Shown one piece after another: positions 34,579 through 44,077 of a stretch of DNA of 64,000 nucleotides. The notes beneath the pieces are model-generated. The model saw only the letters and a program-made list of their open reading frames with translations. It ran no database searches and was not told the DNA's origin. Source of the DNA: DASQHY01 sp035602605 (GTDB lineage: Bacteria; Acidobacteriota; Terriglobia; Acidiferrales; UBA7541); assembly GCA_035602605.1 (NCBI GenBank), contig DATNLZ010000134.1, positions 74,440 through 138,439 of the forward strand. Direction: 5' to 3'. The position numbers and the translations under genes are program-made. How positions within the stretch are numbered: position 1 is the first letter of the stretch; every line of letters begins with the position of its first letter.

Positions 34579-35598
34579 TTAATCCGGTTGAGATTTTTTA
34601 TCGGGGCGCGCAAATTCATAAATGCCCAGAGGGTCCGCGGAAAGAAGCAAGCGGTCAGGCTCCACGAGAATCGAAGTAGCTTCGAGACGCGCGCCCTCGG
34701 GCGTGAGCGTGTAATACGAGGCGCGACGATTGCCGTCGCGATCGAAGCGCAGCAATTGGCCATGCAGGGCTATCCAGATTTCCTGGGTAGCGGGATCGAC
34801 GCCGAATGCGGTCACAATGGGCTTGAGCACCGGGGCGCCTTTTCGCTCGAGCCGCAAAATTTCGCGGCGCGCCGCCTGCGCGGTGGGCTGAAATTCAAGT
34901 GCGGTCAGTTCGATTTGAAACGATGAATACCCGAAGCGATCGTATTTCCGCACCGTAGGTTCCGGGAGGTAGCTAAACGCGTAATAAATATGCGCCTCGG
35001 CGTCAGAAGCCACCCGGCCAATATTGGCGAAACGATTCAGCTCAGGACGCTCGGCAATCTCCATGGCTTCGCCAAACTCGCGAATCACCTTGCCCTGAAG
35101 ATTGAACACGGTGACCAGTCTGGCCGAATTGGCGGAGGCCACCGCAAGCTCCCCACCCTGCAGCGCGGCCACCGAGGTGGGCCCCCGGACAGGAATCGAA
35201 ATGGCCAGCGTGCCGTCGGGGTTAAAAACTTTGACGGCGTTGGCCCCGCGATCGGCCACAAAAACGCGACCGCTCGAATCTATGTCCAGATCCTCGCCAT
35301 AAACAATCGCGGCAGCTTTCTCGGCCGAAGCCGCGGGGACTTCCCCAAGCCGCTGGCCTTCGGTGTTGTACATAGCGATTGCACTGCGCGGCGCAGAGAG
35401 AATGTAGTAGCGCAAAGATGAGTTGCGTCCCGAGGAGAATCGTTTAACCGCGCGGAACCCCGCACCAACCGCGGGAAACACACGGCGCTTGGCGAGAAGA
35501 TCGTTGTCAACCTGAGCGCGTAAGGTCGCCATCGACAGCGCCAGCGACGCCACAGCCATGGCCAAAATTGCACCGAGCAAATTTCGGCTCTGCGACAT
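34579..35598 (-). CDS. Secreted NHL/beta-propeller-like protein
   Basis: A 339-residue protein with a signal peptide (residues 1-29, ending ATLRAQ). The rest is built of repeats of about 45 residues in which a DxxG(R/T) turn follows a hydrophobic strand: DIDSSGRVFVADRGANAVKVF, FNPDGTLAISIPVRG, FGVDPATQEIWIALHGQLLRFDRDG. This is the pattern of NHL or SMP-30-like propellers that bind ligands or serve as scaffolds. Function is unknown. The gene ends at the origin region and shares its strand with dnaA. It lies 83 bases downstream of the ymdB-type gene and may be cotranscribed with it. Confidence 0.65.
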   Translation of the reverse strand: MSQSRNLLGAILAMAVASLALSMATLRAQVDNDLLAKRRVFPAVGAGFRAVKRFSSGRNSSLRYYILSAPRSAIAMYNTEGQRLGEVPAASAEKAAAIVYGEDLDIDSSGRVFVADRGANAVKVFNPDGTLAISIPVRGPTSVAALQGGELAVASANSARLVTVFNLQGKVIREFGEAMEIAERPELNRFANIGRVASDAEAHIYYAFSYLPEPTVRKYDRFGYSSFQIELTALEFQPTAQAARREILRLERKGAPVLKPIVTAFGVDPATQEIWIALHGQLLRFDRDGNRRASYYTLTPEGARLEATSILVEPDRLLLSADPLGIYEFARPDKKSQPD

Positions 35599-35681
35599 AG
35601 GGAGTGCGATTATACACAGGAGCCGGTGGTTGCCGCGCGTGGTCGGCGTCGCCAGTTCGAAAAGTTCGCCAAGAGCGAACC

Positions 35682-36479
35682 TCAGTCCAGACGGAACCGC
35701 AGGCGCTCAATCGACTTGGCGCGACGTGAGCCTACGCTCGAGCCAGGCTCAGCCGTTTCGATCAAGACACAATTCATTTGCAAGTCGCCTTCGGCAACTT
35801 CAAAGCGGCCCGGCTGCGCGTCCAGGAATCGCTTGAGGATTGCGGCGTACTCCATGCCGATAACGCCGGCATGCGGACCGGTCATACCCACGTCGCAGAT
35901 GAACGCTGTGCCACGCGGGAGAATGTGTTCGTCAGCCGTGGCCACGTGGGTATGGGTACCGACGACGGCGGTGACGCGGCCATCCAGGTAATAACCGAGA
36001 GCGATTTTCTCGCTGGTGGTCTCCGCGTGCATATCCACAAGAATAATCGGTACGTCCGCGGGAATTCGCGCCAGCCCGTGGTCGGCGATGCGGAAGGGGC
36101 AGTCGATTGGCTGCATGAACACGCGGCCTTGCAGATTCAAGACGGCATACTTAACGCCATTTTTGGCGGTGCCCAGGTAGAGGCCACCACCGGGATTCCC
36201 TTCAGGGAAATTCGCGGGCCGAAGCAGGCGCGGTTCGTGCGCAATATATTCGAGAATTTCCTTGCGATCCCAGATGTGATTCCCGCCAGTGAGCACTTCG
36301 ACGCCCGCCGCGAAAAGCTCTTCCGAAATACGCGGCGTGATGCCGAAGCCCGACGCGGAGTTTTCGCCGTTGGCAATAACCAAATCAATTTCTTTTTGAG
36401 TAACGATGTCCCTCAGGCGATCTTTGACAATCTGACGCCCTGGTGACCCTACGATATCGCCGATGAATAAGATGCGCAT
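35682..36479 (-). CDS. ymdB: YmdB-family metallophosphodiesterase
   Basis: A 265-residue protein with all family blocks: LFIGDIVGSPGRQIVKDRL at the N-terminus, VIANGENSASGFGIT, TGGNHIWDRKEIL, and AVVGTHTHVATADEHILPRG with the final GMTGPHAGVIGM. These carry the dinuclear metal ligands (Asp8, Glu39, Asn40, Asn67, His150, His175, His177 by family analogy). YmdB hydrolyses 2',3'-cyclic nucleotides, and in Bacillus affects cell-fate genes; it is often next to rny, which is not present here. ATG at 36479 has only a weak visible RBS. Confidence 0.9.
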   Translation of the reverse strand: MRILFIGDIVGSPGRQIVKDRLRDIVTQKEIDLVIANGENSASGFGITPRISEELFAAGVEVLTGGNHIWDRKEILEYIAHEPRLLRPANFPEGNPGGGLYLGTAKNGVKYAVLNLQGRVFMQPIDCPFRIADHGLARIPADVPIILVDMHAETTSEKIALGYYLDGRVTAVVGTHTHVATADEHILPRGTAFICDVGMTGPHAGVIGMEYAAILKRFLDAQPGRFEVAEGDLQMNCVLIETAEPGSSVGSRRAKSIERLRFRLD

Positions 36480-36885
36480 GTCTATGTGACTCGGACCTTG
36501 GAAATCGCGACGTTACGATTTGGTGCGGCATGCTGCTTACGTTGGCGCAGCGCCCGGAACAAAAAAGTAGAGCGGACCACTAGGCCGTGTGAAGCTAGGC
36601 CGTGAACCTCTGTATAAGGTGGGCGCCTCGCGCCGGCCGTCAGGCTTTCCTGCCCCGAGTGCGCATCCCGCGTCGGCTAATAACGTACTCTGCGGATTGC
36701 GGACTCGGGACAGGCCATGCACACGGGCCGTCTGAACTTGGCTCCCCAGAGATCCAGCATTGGTTCAAACAGCTTTCGCTTTCATCACCTGCTTCGCAGT
36801 ACCGCTCTATAATCATTGTAGCCCGGCTAGTCGAACCGACCAAGTGCCCCAGCGAACGCTTCGGATCGAACAATACCGTCCATGG
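36480..36885. other. Intergenic region downstream of a cytochrome relic
   Basis: About 400 bases without an intact gene. The stretch next to the relic at 36886-37140 shows no further cytochrome sequence after the heme motif. Nothing else could be supported. Confidence 0.35.
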
Positions 36886-37140
36886 GCGTGGGATGGCGCA
36901 ATAGTCAGCGAAATGCCCCCGCGCTTCTTGAAGAACCTTCGCAGTTGCCGAGAACGGGTTGCGCGCATTGTTCCCTCCTGCGGGGATCGAGAGGTTGCGA
37001 ATTGATCTTGCAATCAGCGCCTCCATTGCTGAGGGCTTTTCCGGTGCACTGAAGCCGCGTTCCATCATGCGCTAGGCCAAGAATGCCCCAGCAAGAACCA
37101 AAATCAGAATGGCAGCGGCCAACTTTTTTCCCATTTTCAT
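36886..37140 (-). pseudogene. Decayed c-type cytochrome
   Basis: The reading from ATG at 37140 gives a signal/anchor MKMGKKLAAAILILVLAG, then a stop TAG at 37072-37074. After it the sequence continues in frame with GFSAPEKPSAMEALIARSIR, NLSIPAGGNNARNPF and EARGHFADYCAI, which match the N-terminal block of a common single-heme cytochrome c family (ARAHFADHCAxCH). At the heme motif a deletion of two bases turns CAICHA into CAIPRP, so heme binding is lost; the C-terminal half is missing. The stop, the frameshift and the truncation make a strong case for a pseudogene. Confidence 0.7.
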
Positions 37141-37249
37141 GACGTTAAGGGACGCCTTCGATGGACGATCTTCCACCGCCCATCGGGCTTGTTTCAGGCC
37201 TGCGTTTCGTTCCCAGGGGAGTCGATGGCCTTACCTTCCAACGTTCGGT

Positions 37250-38671
37250 TCATCGTTCGTTTCCTGAAAATGGACGGAATCGCACGAAGACGGCAACTCC
37301 AAACGGATGCGAACCGTATATCGGCTTAAAAACATTGCCTACACCGTAGGTTGTAACTTGCGCCCCTACAGCAGACGCCACATGCGGAATCAAATCGAAG
37401 TCATGGCTGTAGCCGAAGGTGTAGGCCTGGACCGGTCCGAACGGCTCCTCCCGGAAGTTTGACGGCAACGGACGCTCGCCGATCAACAGTTCGTTTGAGC
37501 GATCCACATTCTCAATTCGCGTCCAGGCGTAATTACGCGTGAGGAACCGCACTGTGGATTCCAGAAGATAACTGTTGAACGTAGAGTTGTCCGGGAGCGA
37601 GCGTGTGCGGCCCCACAGAATTGTGTTTGCCCAGTTGCCATCGTGAAGCGGACGGTTATACATGATGGATGCGGTCATGCGTTCTTGATCTTCACCGGGA
37701 AAGAGAGCTTCCGGACTCCTGATGCGTGCATAGGAAAACTGCCCGCCCCAATTCTTCCCTGGTTGAATGGTCAAGCGCGTGGACCACGAATCGATTTTCC
37801 CTTGATCAATGTCCCATCGAAACTCCTCTGGCTCCCGACCATGAAATCCGGACGCCTCCATACGCGCCAGGCCATAGGTCCAGCCGACCGTGACGACATC
37901 GTCCGCAATATGCGTAGAGTCCTGCTGGTGGTGGCTGAGAGCGCCGACCGGATTCTCGGCGGCGGAAGCACGATGCGGATACGCTGTCGGTCCCATCGCA
38001 GGGTCGCCCATGGGAGCGAAATAGAAGGAAAGTAAAGACTTCTTGCCCAGCTTTACATCATATAGCGCAGCGAGTTCCATGATGAAGTCATGCGGGTGTT
38101 GGCCGTCTACGATCGGAACTCCGAAAGCCGTCTCGCCTTGCTGGAAAAGCAGCGGGTAGCGCTGCTTGGACACCGTTCCTGGCTCTAGGCTTAACATTAC
38201 ACGTCCGGTGAAAACTCCCGGCCCCACGTCTCGCTGAGCCATTCCCATGAACCAGTTGGTCGAGAAAAACTTATCTGTTCCGCGCACGCTCGATTGTTGG
38301 ATGTCCGCCAAAAAGACGTTGGCGTGGAACATCAGCGTCCACTGCCTCTTCATGGTCATGAGCATGGGCGTTGGAGTGGAATTCGGCTCCGCACTGGTAC
38401 CTGACGTGCCGTGATGAATAATCTCCTGAAGAAAGGTTTCAGGATGCATATTCATCATGCTGTTCTGGTCCATTTGCATGCCGGGCATCTGCTTAGGATC
38501 CATTCCGGGCATGCCCTGCATCTCATCTTTCGTCTTCTTTTCGGGCTGCTGATCGTTAGACTTTGACCCCATCTGCATTCCTTGCGTCTGGTCATCGCCG
38601 CTGGATTGTTGAGCTACGGCAAGCGCCGGAACAAACAAGAGACCAAGCGTAATCGCGGCAAACATCTTCAT
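37250..38671 (-). CDS. Met-rich outer-membrane protein of a metal locus
   Basis: A protein of about 473 residues. Residues 1-21 are a signal peptide (ITLGLLFVPALAVAQ). Residues about 22-85 form a disordered Met/Gln/Lys/Asp-rich segment with many Met pairs (MQGMPGMDPKQMPGMQMDQN), typical of copper-binding proteins. The remaining region is rich in aromatic strands and reads as an outer-membrane barrel; it contains histidine-rich strand ends such as VDGQHPHDF and HHQQDSTHIADD. I infer copper-related export or binding. It lies downstream of a Cys/His-rich small gene and a TonB receptor on the same strand. Confidence 0.6.
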   Translation of the reverse strand: MKMFAAITLGLLFVPALAVAQQSSGDDQTQGMQMGSKSNDQQPEKKTKDEMQGMPGMDPKQMPGMQMDQNSMMNMHPETFLQEIIHHGTSGTSAEPNSTPTPMLMTMKRQWTLMFHANVFLADIQQSSVRGTDKFFSTNWFMGMAQRDVGPGVFTGRVMLSLEPGTVSKQRYPLLFQQGETAFGVPIVDGQHPHDFIMELAALYDVKLGKKSLLSFYFAPMGDPAMGPTAYPHRASAAENPVGALSHHQQDSTHIADDVVTVGWTYGLARMEASGFHGREPEEFRWDIDQGKIDSWSTRLTIQPGKNWGGQFSYARIRSPEALFPGEDQERMTASIMYNRPLHDGNWANTILWGRTRSLPDNSTFNSYLLESTVRFLTRNYAWTRIENVDRSNELLIGERPLPSNFREEPFGPVQAYTFGYSHDFDLIPHVASAVGAQVTTYGVGNVFKPIYGSHPFGVAVFVRFRPFSGNER

Positions 38672-38791
38672 CGGAAATCCCCCAAGAAACTCTCCGGAAT
38701 ACGCGCAAAGCTCATGAAAGGTCTCCCTCAGCAAACCGAATTCACACGCTGAGAGCCCGACATCGCCAGCAGGAAGAGATTCAGGAGGGTT

Positions 38792-39244
38792 CTAGATTCT
38801 CAGGCTTACCAAAGGCGGTTCGTACGCGGATAGATTTAGTGTAGGTTCTTCACTTGGACTGTGAAGCGGATCTTTGGCAACGAGATCGTGATCGTCAGAA
38901 CCTTCGGTGGACACCAGGGAGCGAAAACTAAGCAAAGGCTGCGCAGGGTCCAAGCGAATCATCTTGGTCGCTGAATCTACCAACTGCTGGCAAGGCCGAT
39001 CTTGGCATGGCGCTGCTGACGTGAGATGAGCGGACGATCCTGATTGAGGATTGGCCATATGCCGACAATGTTCGCTAGGAGTCGCCCTGGGGGTGGCCTG
39101 CGCTGCTCCGCTGTTTTGTTTGCGAGTCGCACTCAAATTCTGGCCAGCCATCGTAAACGCACACTGACTGCACATCGCTGGCAACTGCGGGGCGAGCAAG
39201 AAGAGCAGCAACATCACCGCCCCAATGGTGCGTCGTCTCTCCAC
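38792..39244 (-). CDS. Small Cys/His-rich secreted protein
   Basis: A protein of about 150 residues starting from GTG at 39244, with GGAGGGAG upstream; an in-frame TTG at 39292 would add 16 residues. After a hydrophobic helix (AVMLLLFLLAPQLPA), a CSQC pair and then SEHCRHM and CQDRPCQQ give Cys and His in positions suitable for binding a soft metal. I do not recognise a family. It lies between the Met-rich protein and the TonB receptor genes on one strand, which suggests a metal-handling role; its function is unknown. Confidence 0.6.
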   Translation of the reverse strand: MERRRTIGAVMLLLFLLAPQLPAMCSQCAFTMAGQNLSATRKQNSGAAQATPRATPSEHCRHMANPQSGSSAHLTSAAPCQDRPCQQLVDSATKMIRLDPAQPLLSFRSLVSTEGSDDHDLVAKDPLHSPSEEPTLNLSAYEPPLVSLRI

Positions 39245-39340
39245 GCTGAAAGTATACTCCCTCCAGCGTGAGGTGCGGCGGACACAATTCAAAGACTAAG
39301 GGCGCTCCAACAACGAGCGCCCCCCTGCTGCTGATGCACG

Positions 39341-42046
39341 TTAGAAGTGGAAGCCTAGTTCGACAGTTTCGGTACGGGGTGTGACGAAGTGCGTCCCGCT
39401 GAAGGTGGACAGGAAGTTGTACAGAGCTACCTTGTTGGTCAGGTTGATCACCGTGAAGCGCAGACTCCACTTATAGCGATCCCCATGGAACAAATTGTCG
39501 TCACCCACCGCCACATCAAACAGGTGTCGCGGCTTAATGCGGGCAGGATTGCGGTCGGGATTCTGGGTGCCTGGCGCTGGGATGTCGATTCTGGTCGACC
39601 CATATCGCCCTGCTGGGCAGCTTACGAGCGGCCTGCTCAGCGTGGGGAACACGTTTCCACAGAAAAGACCAGCCTGGGTCTGCTGGTCTGCCGTCAGAAC
39701 CGTGAGATCGACCACGTCGGTATTACTCGTCGCGAACGGAACCGCCCCGGCCACAAGGCCGCTGTCGTACCTCCAGTTAAAGCCGATCCACGGTCCGGTA
39801 CGCTTCCATTGATACTGGATGTGGGTGGTCTGCTGGAACGCCTGGTCATGGTCGATGCGAAAGACGCCTGGGGGGGGCGCCGCGTTGAAAAGTAGACCGC
39901 CGACTCCTGGAGGAAAGAACCGGTCGCGCGAGGTTCCCAGGACAGTCACCAATGCCAGCCCGTGGAAGTTAGGCACGCTCACCCGCACCGCAACTCCATC
40001 GATCTTTGCCTTTCTCCATTGAATAGGGAAAGTCAACGGTGTGCTGAATAAGACGCCGAAGTCGTAATCGGGTTTGGTGTACTTCCAATAATAGTCGGCG
40101 GTCACCACGAGGAATCTTCCGAATGCCTGCTCGAACCCCACGTTGAACAGATTGCGGTAACCGGGTTTCGGGGGTATGGCGCCACCGCCAGGACCGCCCA
40201 ATCCGCCCAGCCCGGTCGAACTGGAAACCAGCAGATTCTCGTTGTACGGAGTCACAATGGCCCGGGCATAGCCGATACGCAACACCGTATTGGTTTTCTT
40301 AATGTTGTAAGCTGCAGCTGTGCGCGGTTCAGCCACCGAAGCGCTACTGAGTCCGCGGTACAGGTCTCCGCGGATCCCCAGGTTGAACGACCAGTTTCCC
40401 AGCCTTATCGCATCCTGAACGTACATGGAGGTTTCCTTGATGTCGGTGTGATCATTGAAATTCAGAAGTCTCCCGCTGCGCGTCAGGTCGAAGGGCAGAA
40501 GCCCGGCCAAAAACATATCATTCGCTGTGTCTCCCTCCCGGGCTGCCGAGCATTGCGCGGGATCCCTCGGCGTAGGACTTGGATCCGGCATACCTGTGGA
40601 ATCCAGGCATGGCGCGTTGAATGCTGCGTCAGTGATCCCCAAACTGAATTTCTCGTTCAGCAACCAGTGTTGCAGTTGCGCACCCATCTTGATGTTGTGG
40701 GCGCCCTTAACGTAACTGAGGTCAGCGCGCACCCCCAGGTTGGTGAGACGCCTGTTTTGTGCCAGCGTCGCGGGCAGGTCCGAGAATGCGTTCGCACTGG
40801 GAAAATAGTGGTAGCGATCCTGACGCACGAAAGCATTCACGTTCAGCACGGCAGTGGTATTGAATATGTGCGTCCACGCGGGCGCGATATTAAATGTATT
40901 GATGAGTGCTCGTTGATCCTGTCCTGCAGCCCCCTGATCGAATTGATTGGGCTGTTGGAACCAAGAGCGGGCATAGTTCAGGTTCAGGCGGAAGGTATCT
41001 TGTATGCGAGGCTGAAAGTCCACCCGGTCGAAGATATTTTCGGAGTTTCCTTTTGCATGAATCACCTGAAACTCTGGGGGATCGAGAAAGCGACCCGACT
41101 GTAGGCCGCTTGCAGTCAGAAAGTTTCCCCAGTGTTCGCTGCCTGCGGCAAAATCGAGGCCAGCATTGCTCGTCCCAAAAGAACCATAGGAAGCGTTCAC
41201 GCTGCCCGTCGGCCGCAGGTTGAGGCCCGAGCGGGTCGTCACGTTGATGATCAAGGTAGTTTTGTCGCCGTACTCGGCCGGAGGAATTCCGTTTACCGCT
41301 TCCAGAGACTGCACCGAACCGAGCGGAATCTGGTTGGAGAAGGCCTTGCTTTGCTGGTCGGTGATGGGCTGTCCGTCGACTGAGAAAGCGTTTTCTTGAT
41401 GCTCTCCCAGACCGTGCATAAACCCGTTGGAATCAGCCGCCACGCCAGGAGTGGTAAAGGTGATCAGAGAACTGATCGACGACGAGACGCTTTCCAGCGG
41501 CATTTTCGAAAACAGGTTGCGATCCACATCGGTATGCGCGGTCGGATCATTTTCGATCAGATCTGCGGCCTCGCCTTGGACGGTGACCGAAGTTTCTGCC
41601 GATGCCACCTTCAGGTTCACCCCGAGACTCACGGTCACCACCGAGCGCAAATCGACATCCTGCGTGTACGGCGCAAAACCAGATGCCGTCACACTAAGAT
41701 GATAAGGATTGAACGGTACGCTCGTGAACCGGAATTTTCCTTCGCTGTCGGTGGTTGCGCTTACGTCAAAATGGCTTACCGGGTTGTGAATCTGGACCGT
41801 TGCGTTTGGCACTGCCGCTCCCGAAGGGTCCTTCACAACACCCTCGATTGTTCCTGAAGATTGCGCCCAGCCGTGCGAAGTAAAAATAAGCAATAGTAAG
41901 CTCAAGAGCAAAAGCGGAAATCTTCTAAACTCTTTTTGCGCTTTCCCTCCGACCCCTAGGTTAGGCGATGTTTTGCTTTTGTTGAAGTCGTCGGGCAAGC
42001 GTAAACCCTTAAATAAAAAACCAATTCGAGCAGCAATGCGGATCAT
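39341..42046 (-). CDS. TonB-dependent receptor with carboxypeptidase-regulatory-like domain
   Basis: A 901-residue outer-membrane receptor. Residues about 64-150 form the carboxypeptidase-regulatory-like domain (GTIEGVVKDPSGAAVPNATV, ending in repeated VTVSLGVNLKVASAETSVTVQ). Residues about 150-280 are the plug, containing FSVDGQPITDQQSKAF and EYGDKTTLIINVTTRSG. A 22-strand barrel follows and ends in TETVELGFHF. The GGGAGG RBS lies directly before the ATG. A signal segment follows a long basic N-terminus (RRFPLLLLSLLLLIFTSHGWAQ), so the export signal starts about 40 residues in. The substrate is unknown; neighbours suggest metal or metallophore uptake. Confidence 0.85.
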   Translation of the reverse strand: MIRIAARIGFLFKGLRLPDDFNKSKTSPNLGVGGKAQKEFRRFPLLLLSLLLLIFTSHGWAQSSGTIEGVVKDPSGAAVPNATVQIHNPVSHFDVSATTDSEGKFRFTSVPFNPYHLSVTASGFAPYTQDVDLRSVVTVSLGVNLKVASAETSVTVQGEAADLIENDPTAHTDVDRNLFSKMPLESVSSSISSLITFTTPGVAADSNGFMHGLGEHQENAFSVDGQPITDQQSKAFSNQIPLGSVQSLEAVNGIPPAEYGDKTTLIINVTTRSGLNLRPTGSVNASYGSFGTSNAGLDFAAGSEHWGNFLTASGLQSGRFLDPPEFQVIHAKGNSENIFDRVDFQPRIQDTFRLNLNYARSWFQQPNQFDQGAAGQDQRALINTFNIAPAWTHIFNTTAVLNVNAFVRQDRYHYFPSANAFSDLPATLAQNRRLTNLGVRADLSYVKGAHNIKMGAQLQHWLLNEKFSLGITDAAFNAPCLDSTGMPDPSPTPRDPAQCSAAREGDTANDMFLAGLLPFDLTRSGRLLNFNDHTDIKETSMYVQDAIRLGNWSFNLGIRGDLYRGLSSASVAEPRTAAAYNIKKTNTVLRIGYARAIVTPYNENLLVSSSTGLGGLGGPGGGAIPPKPGYRNLFNVGFEQAFGRFLVVTADYYWKYTKPDYDFGVLFSTPLTFPIQWRKAKIDGVAVRVSVPNFHGLALVTVLGTSRDRFFPPGVGGLLFNAAPPPGVFRIDHDQAFQQTTHIQYQWKRTGPWIGFNWRYDSGLVAGAVPFATSNTDVVDLTVLTADQQTQAGLFCGNVFPTLSRPLVSCPAGRYGSTRIDIPAPGTQNPDRNPARIKPRHLFDVAVGDDNLFHGDRYKWSLRFTVINLTNKVALYNFLSTFSGTHFVTPRTETVELGFHF

Positions 42047-42104
42047 GATTCCTCCCGGAATAGGCCACGCTGGGCCTCGACGAATTTGGCCAAATAGAAA
42101 GAAC

Positions 42105-42144
42105 CATCAGCTCACTCGCCCCTGACCAGCGTGAGCAGCTGATG
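42105..42144 (-). terminator. Candidate intrinsic terminator/attenuator
   Basis: Between the CxxC small gene and the TonB receptor gene: CATCAGCT with AGCTGATG encloses a CTCAC/GTGAG stem. On the minus strand it is followed by GTTCTTTCTATTT. It could end the small-gene transcript or attenuate transcription into the receptor gene. Confidence 0.45.
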
Positions 42145-42179
42145 TTCAAAAGAACTCGGAAAAAAGTTTCGGTGTGAGA

Positions 42180-42470
42180 CTAAGCGGGAGGCGCGCGGGA
42201 GGGGTGCTGATGAAACCACGGATCAAGATCGATGACTAATTGTTCGTTGGGCGCGTACGGCGCAACGAACGCAAGGGAAGGAATCAGTTCGGGAATGCCG
42301 GGATCGAGAATCGGCATGTGGGCGAGCTGGCAAATCGCGCACGGGCGGCTCGAATTGTTGTCGTCGCCGTGCGAGACAGCGCCCGCCGCCATGGCGAAGA
42401 GCAGCGCCAGCAGCGCCACTCCCAAGACAGCCTGACCGAACAGAGTGTGTTTTTCAGTTTTCCGGCTCAA
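42180..42470 (-). CDS. Small secreted CxxC protein of a metal locus (DUF2946-like)
   Basis: A 96-residue protein. Residues 10-33 are a signal or membrane helix (FGQAVLGVALLALLFAMAAG). The mature part has a CAICQLAH motif that resembles the CxxC-H of small copper/heavy-metal-linked DUF2946-like proteins. TTG at 42470 is the start, with AAAGGA seven bases before it. It is divergent from the outer-membrane protein gene at 42655, so the promoter region 42471-42654 serves both transcripts. The CxxCxxxH site could bind metal; its role is unproven. Confidence 0.6.
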   Translation of the reverse strand: MSRKTEKHTLFGQAVLGVALLALLFAMAAGAVSHGDDNNSSRPCAICQLAHMPILDPGIPELIPSLAFVAPYAPNEQLVIDLDPWFHQHPSRAPPA

Positions 42471-42654
42471 GCCCTAATCCTTTAGGGGCGACACATACCC
42501 CTGCCGCCAAACATCCTATCAGACGCACATCATTAAAAAAAGGCTTGATGGGTGCTCGTTGGGGCGCACAATTAGTTTTCCGAACGTCGCAGCAGGAAGA
42601 GATCGCCGGGCCTATGTCATCCTAAATCCCTTAGTCTCTGAGAGGAGTATTTCG

Positions 42655-44058
42655 ATGAGAAGAGCAATGGTCGTCGCGTGCGCATTTTGTTTCGTGCCAG
42701 GCATGCTTGTAGCCCAGGGCAAATCCACCGGTGTCGCGGAATCGACGGAAACCCGCCGGCTCCAGGCGCTCGAAGAACAAGTCCACGCGCTAGCCGCGCA
42801 AGTGGAGCTGTTACGCAGGGAACTGATCAAGGTGCGCGACCCCCAGCCGAACGGCGTCGCGCCAAGCGGTCGACTCGTACTCACGGCGGGGCCTGGCATG
42901 GAAAAAGGCGCTGCAGAAAGAACCGTGTCGGCGATGGCGCAGCCATCCACTCCAGTTAGCGGCGAGATAGCCGCCATGCAACCGGCGGCCCAAGAACCAT
43001 CACCGATCCTTGGTGGCCCGCAGACGCAGGTCTTCGGCGGCGCAACATCCAATGCCAAACTGCTCAATCCGGATATCAGCGTGATCGGCGACTTCCTCGG
43101 CTCGCTCGGCCGCAATAAGATTCGCCCGGTGCCCGCGCTCGAGCTACACGAATCCGAAGTCAGCTTCCAAGCCATCATCGATCCCTACGCCCGCGGTGAT
43201 TTCTTTCTCTCCTTCGGCGAAACCGGCGTGAACGTCGAAGAAGGTTACGTTACCTTCACGGCGCTGCCTGGCGGCTTTGTAGCCAAAGCGGGCAAGATGC
43301 GCGCCGCGTTCGGCAAGGTGAATACGATTCACAATCACGCGCTGGAATGGACTGACCGGCCGCTGGTGACAGAAAATCTACTGGGCGGCGAAGACGGTAT
43401 CAATGACGCTGGTTTTTCCGTCACCCGTATTTTGCCGGCACCGAAATGGATCTTCCTCGAAGGAACCGGCCAGGTTTTTCGAGGAGATTCCGGCAATATT
43501 TTTCGTGCGGACAAACATAAGGACGTCAGCACTGTCGGGCATATTCGCGCTTACAAAGATCTAAGCGAATCGTCGAACGTGGACATCGGCTTTTCTTACG
43601 CCCACGGTCACAGTGCCGGCGACACCCTCGTGACGCTGCTTCCTTCTGACTTCCACACCAATCTCTATGGGGTAGACGCGACGTTTCGCTGGAAGCCGCT
43701 TCGTCGCGCCATCTACCACTCATTCCTGGCGCGGACCGAGTTGGTCTGGAGCCACCGCGATCAGCTTTCAGCGCGCAATGCTTTTGAAACCCAGCGCGCG
43801 TTTGGCCTCTACACCTCCGGCGAGTATAGGCTCACGCGCCGGTGGACCGTGGGCGGCCGCTTTGACCGCAGCGCTCGCGCAGCAGATGCCAATCTGCGTG
43901 ATACTGGTTTTTCCGCGCTTCTGACCTATTGGCCGAGCGAGTTCAGCCAAGTTCGCGGGCAGTACCGTTTTGCGCGATATGCTGAAAAATTCGACGCCAA
44001 TGAACTGCGCTTCCAATTGTTGTTTGTACTCGGCGCGCATGGCGCCCATCCGTTCTAG
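42655..44058 (+). CDS. Outer-membrane barrel protein upstream of a metal ABC transporter
   Basis: A protein of about 467 residues starting at ATG 42655, with GAGGAG ten bases upstream. It has a signal peptide (AMVVACAFCFVPGMLVAQ), a coiled-coil-like region with TRRLQALEEQVHALAAQVEL and a Pro/Ala linker to about residue 115, then a barrel with many aromatic strands (FFLSFGETGVNVEEGYVTF, GFVAKAGKMRAAFGKVNTI). It is followed by a ZnuA-like protein 19 bases after its stop, so it is probably the outer-membrane channel of the metal uptake operon. Family identity is unclear. Confidence 0.65.
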   Translation: MRRAMVVACAFCFVPGMLVAQGKSTGVAESTETRRLQALEEQVHALAAQVELLRRELIKVRDPQPNGVAPSGRLVLTAGPGMEKGAAERTVSAMAQPSTPVSGEIAAMQPAAQEPSPILGGPQTQVFGGATSNAKLLNPDISVIGDFLGSLGRNKIRPVPALELHESEVSFQAIIDPYARGDFFLSFGETGVNVEEGYVTFTALPGGFVAKAGKMRAAFGKVNTIHNHALEWTDRPLVTENLLGGEDGINDAGFSVTRILPAPKWIFLEGTGQVFRGDSGNIFRADKHKDVSTVGHIRAYKDLSESSNVDIGFSYAHGHSAGDTLVTLLPSDFHTNLYGVDATFRWKPLRRAIYHSFLARTELVWSHRDQLSARNAFETQRAFGLYTSGEYRLTRRWTVGGRFDRSARAADANLRDTGFSALLTYWPSEFSQVRGQYRFARYAEKFDANELRFQLLFVLGAHGAHPF

Positions 44059-44077
44059 CAGTGATAACGATTAGGAG

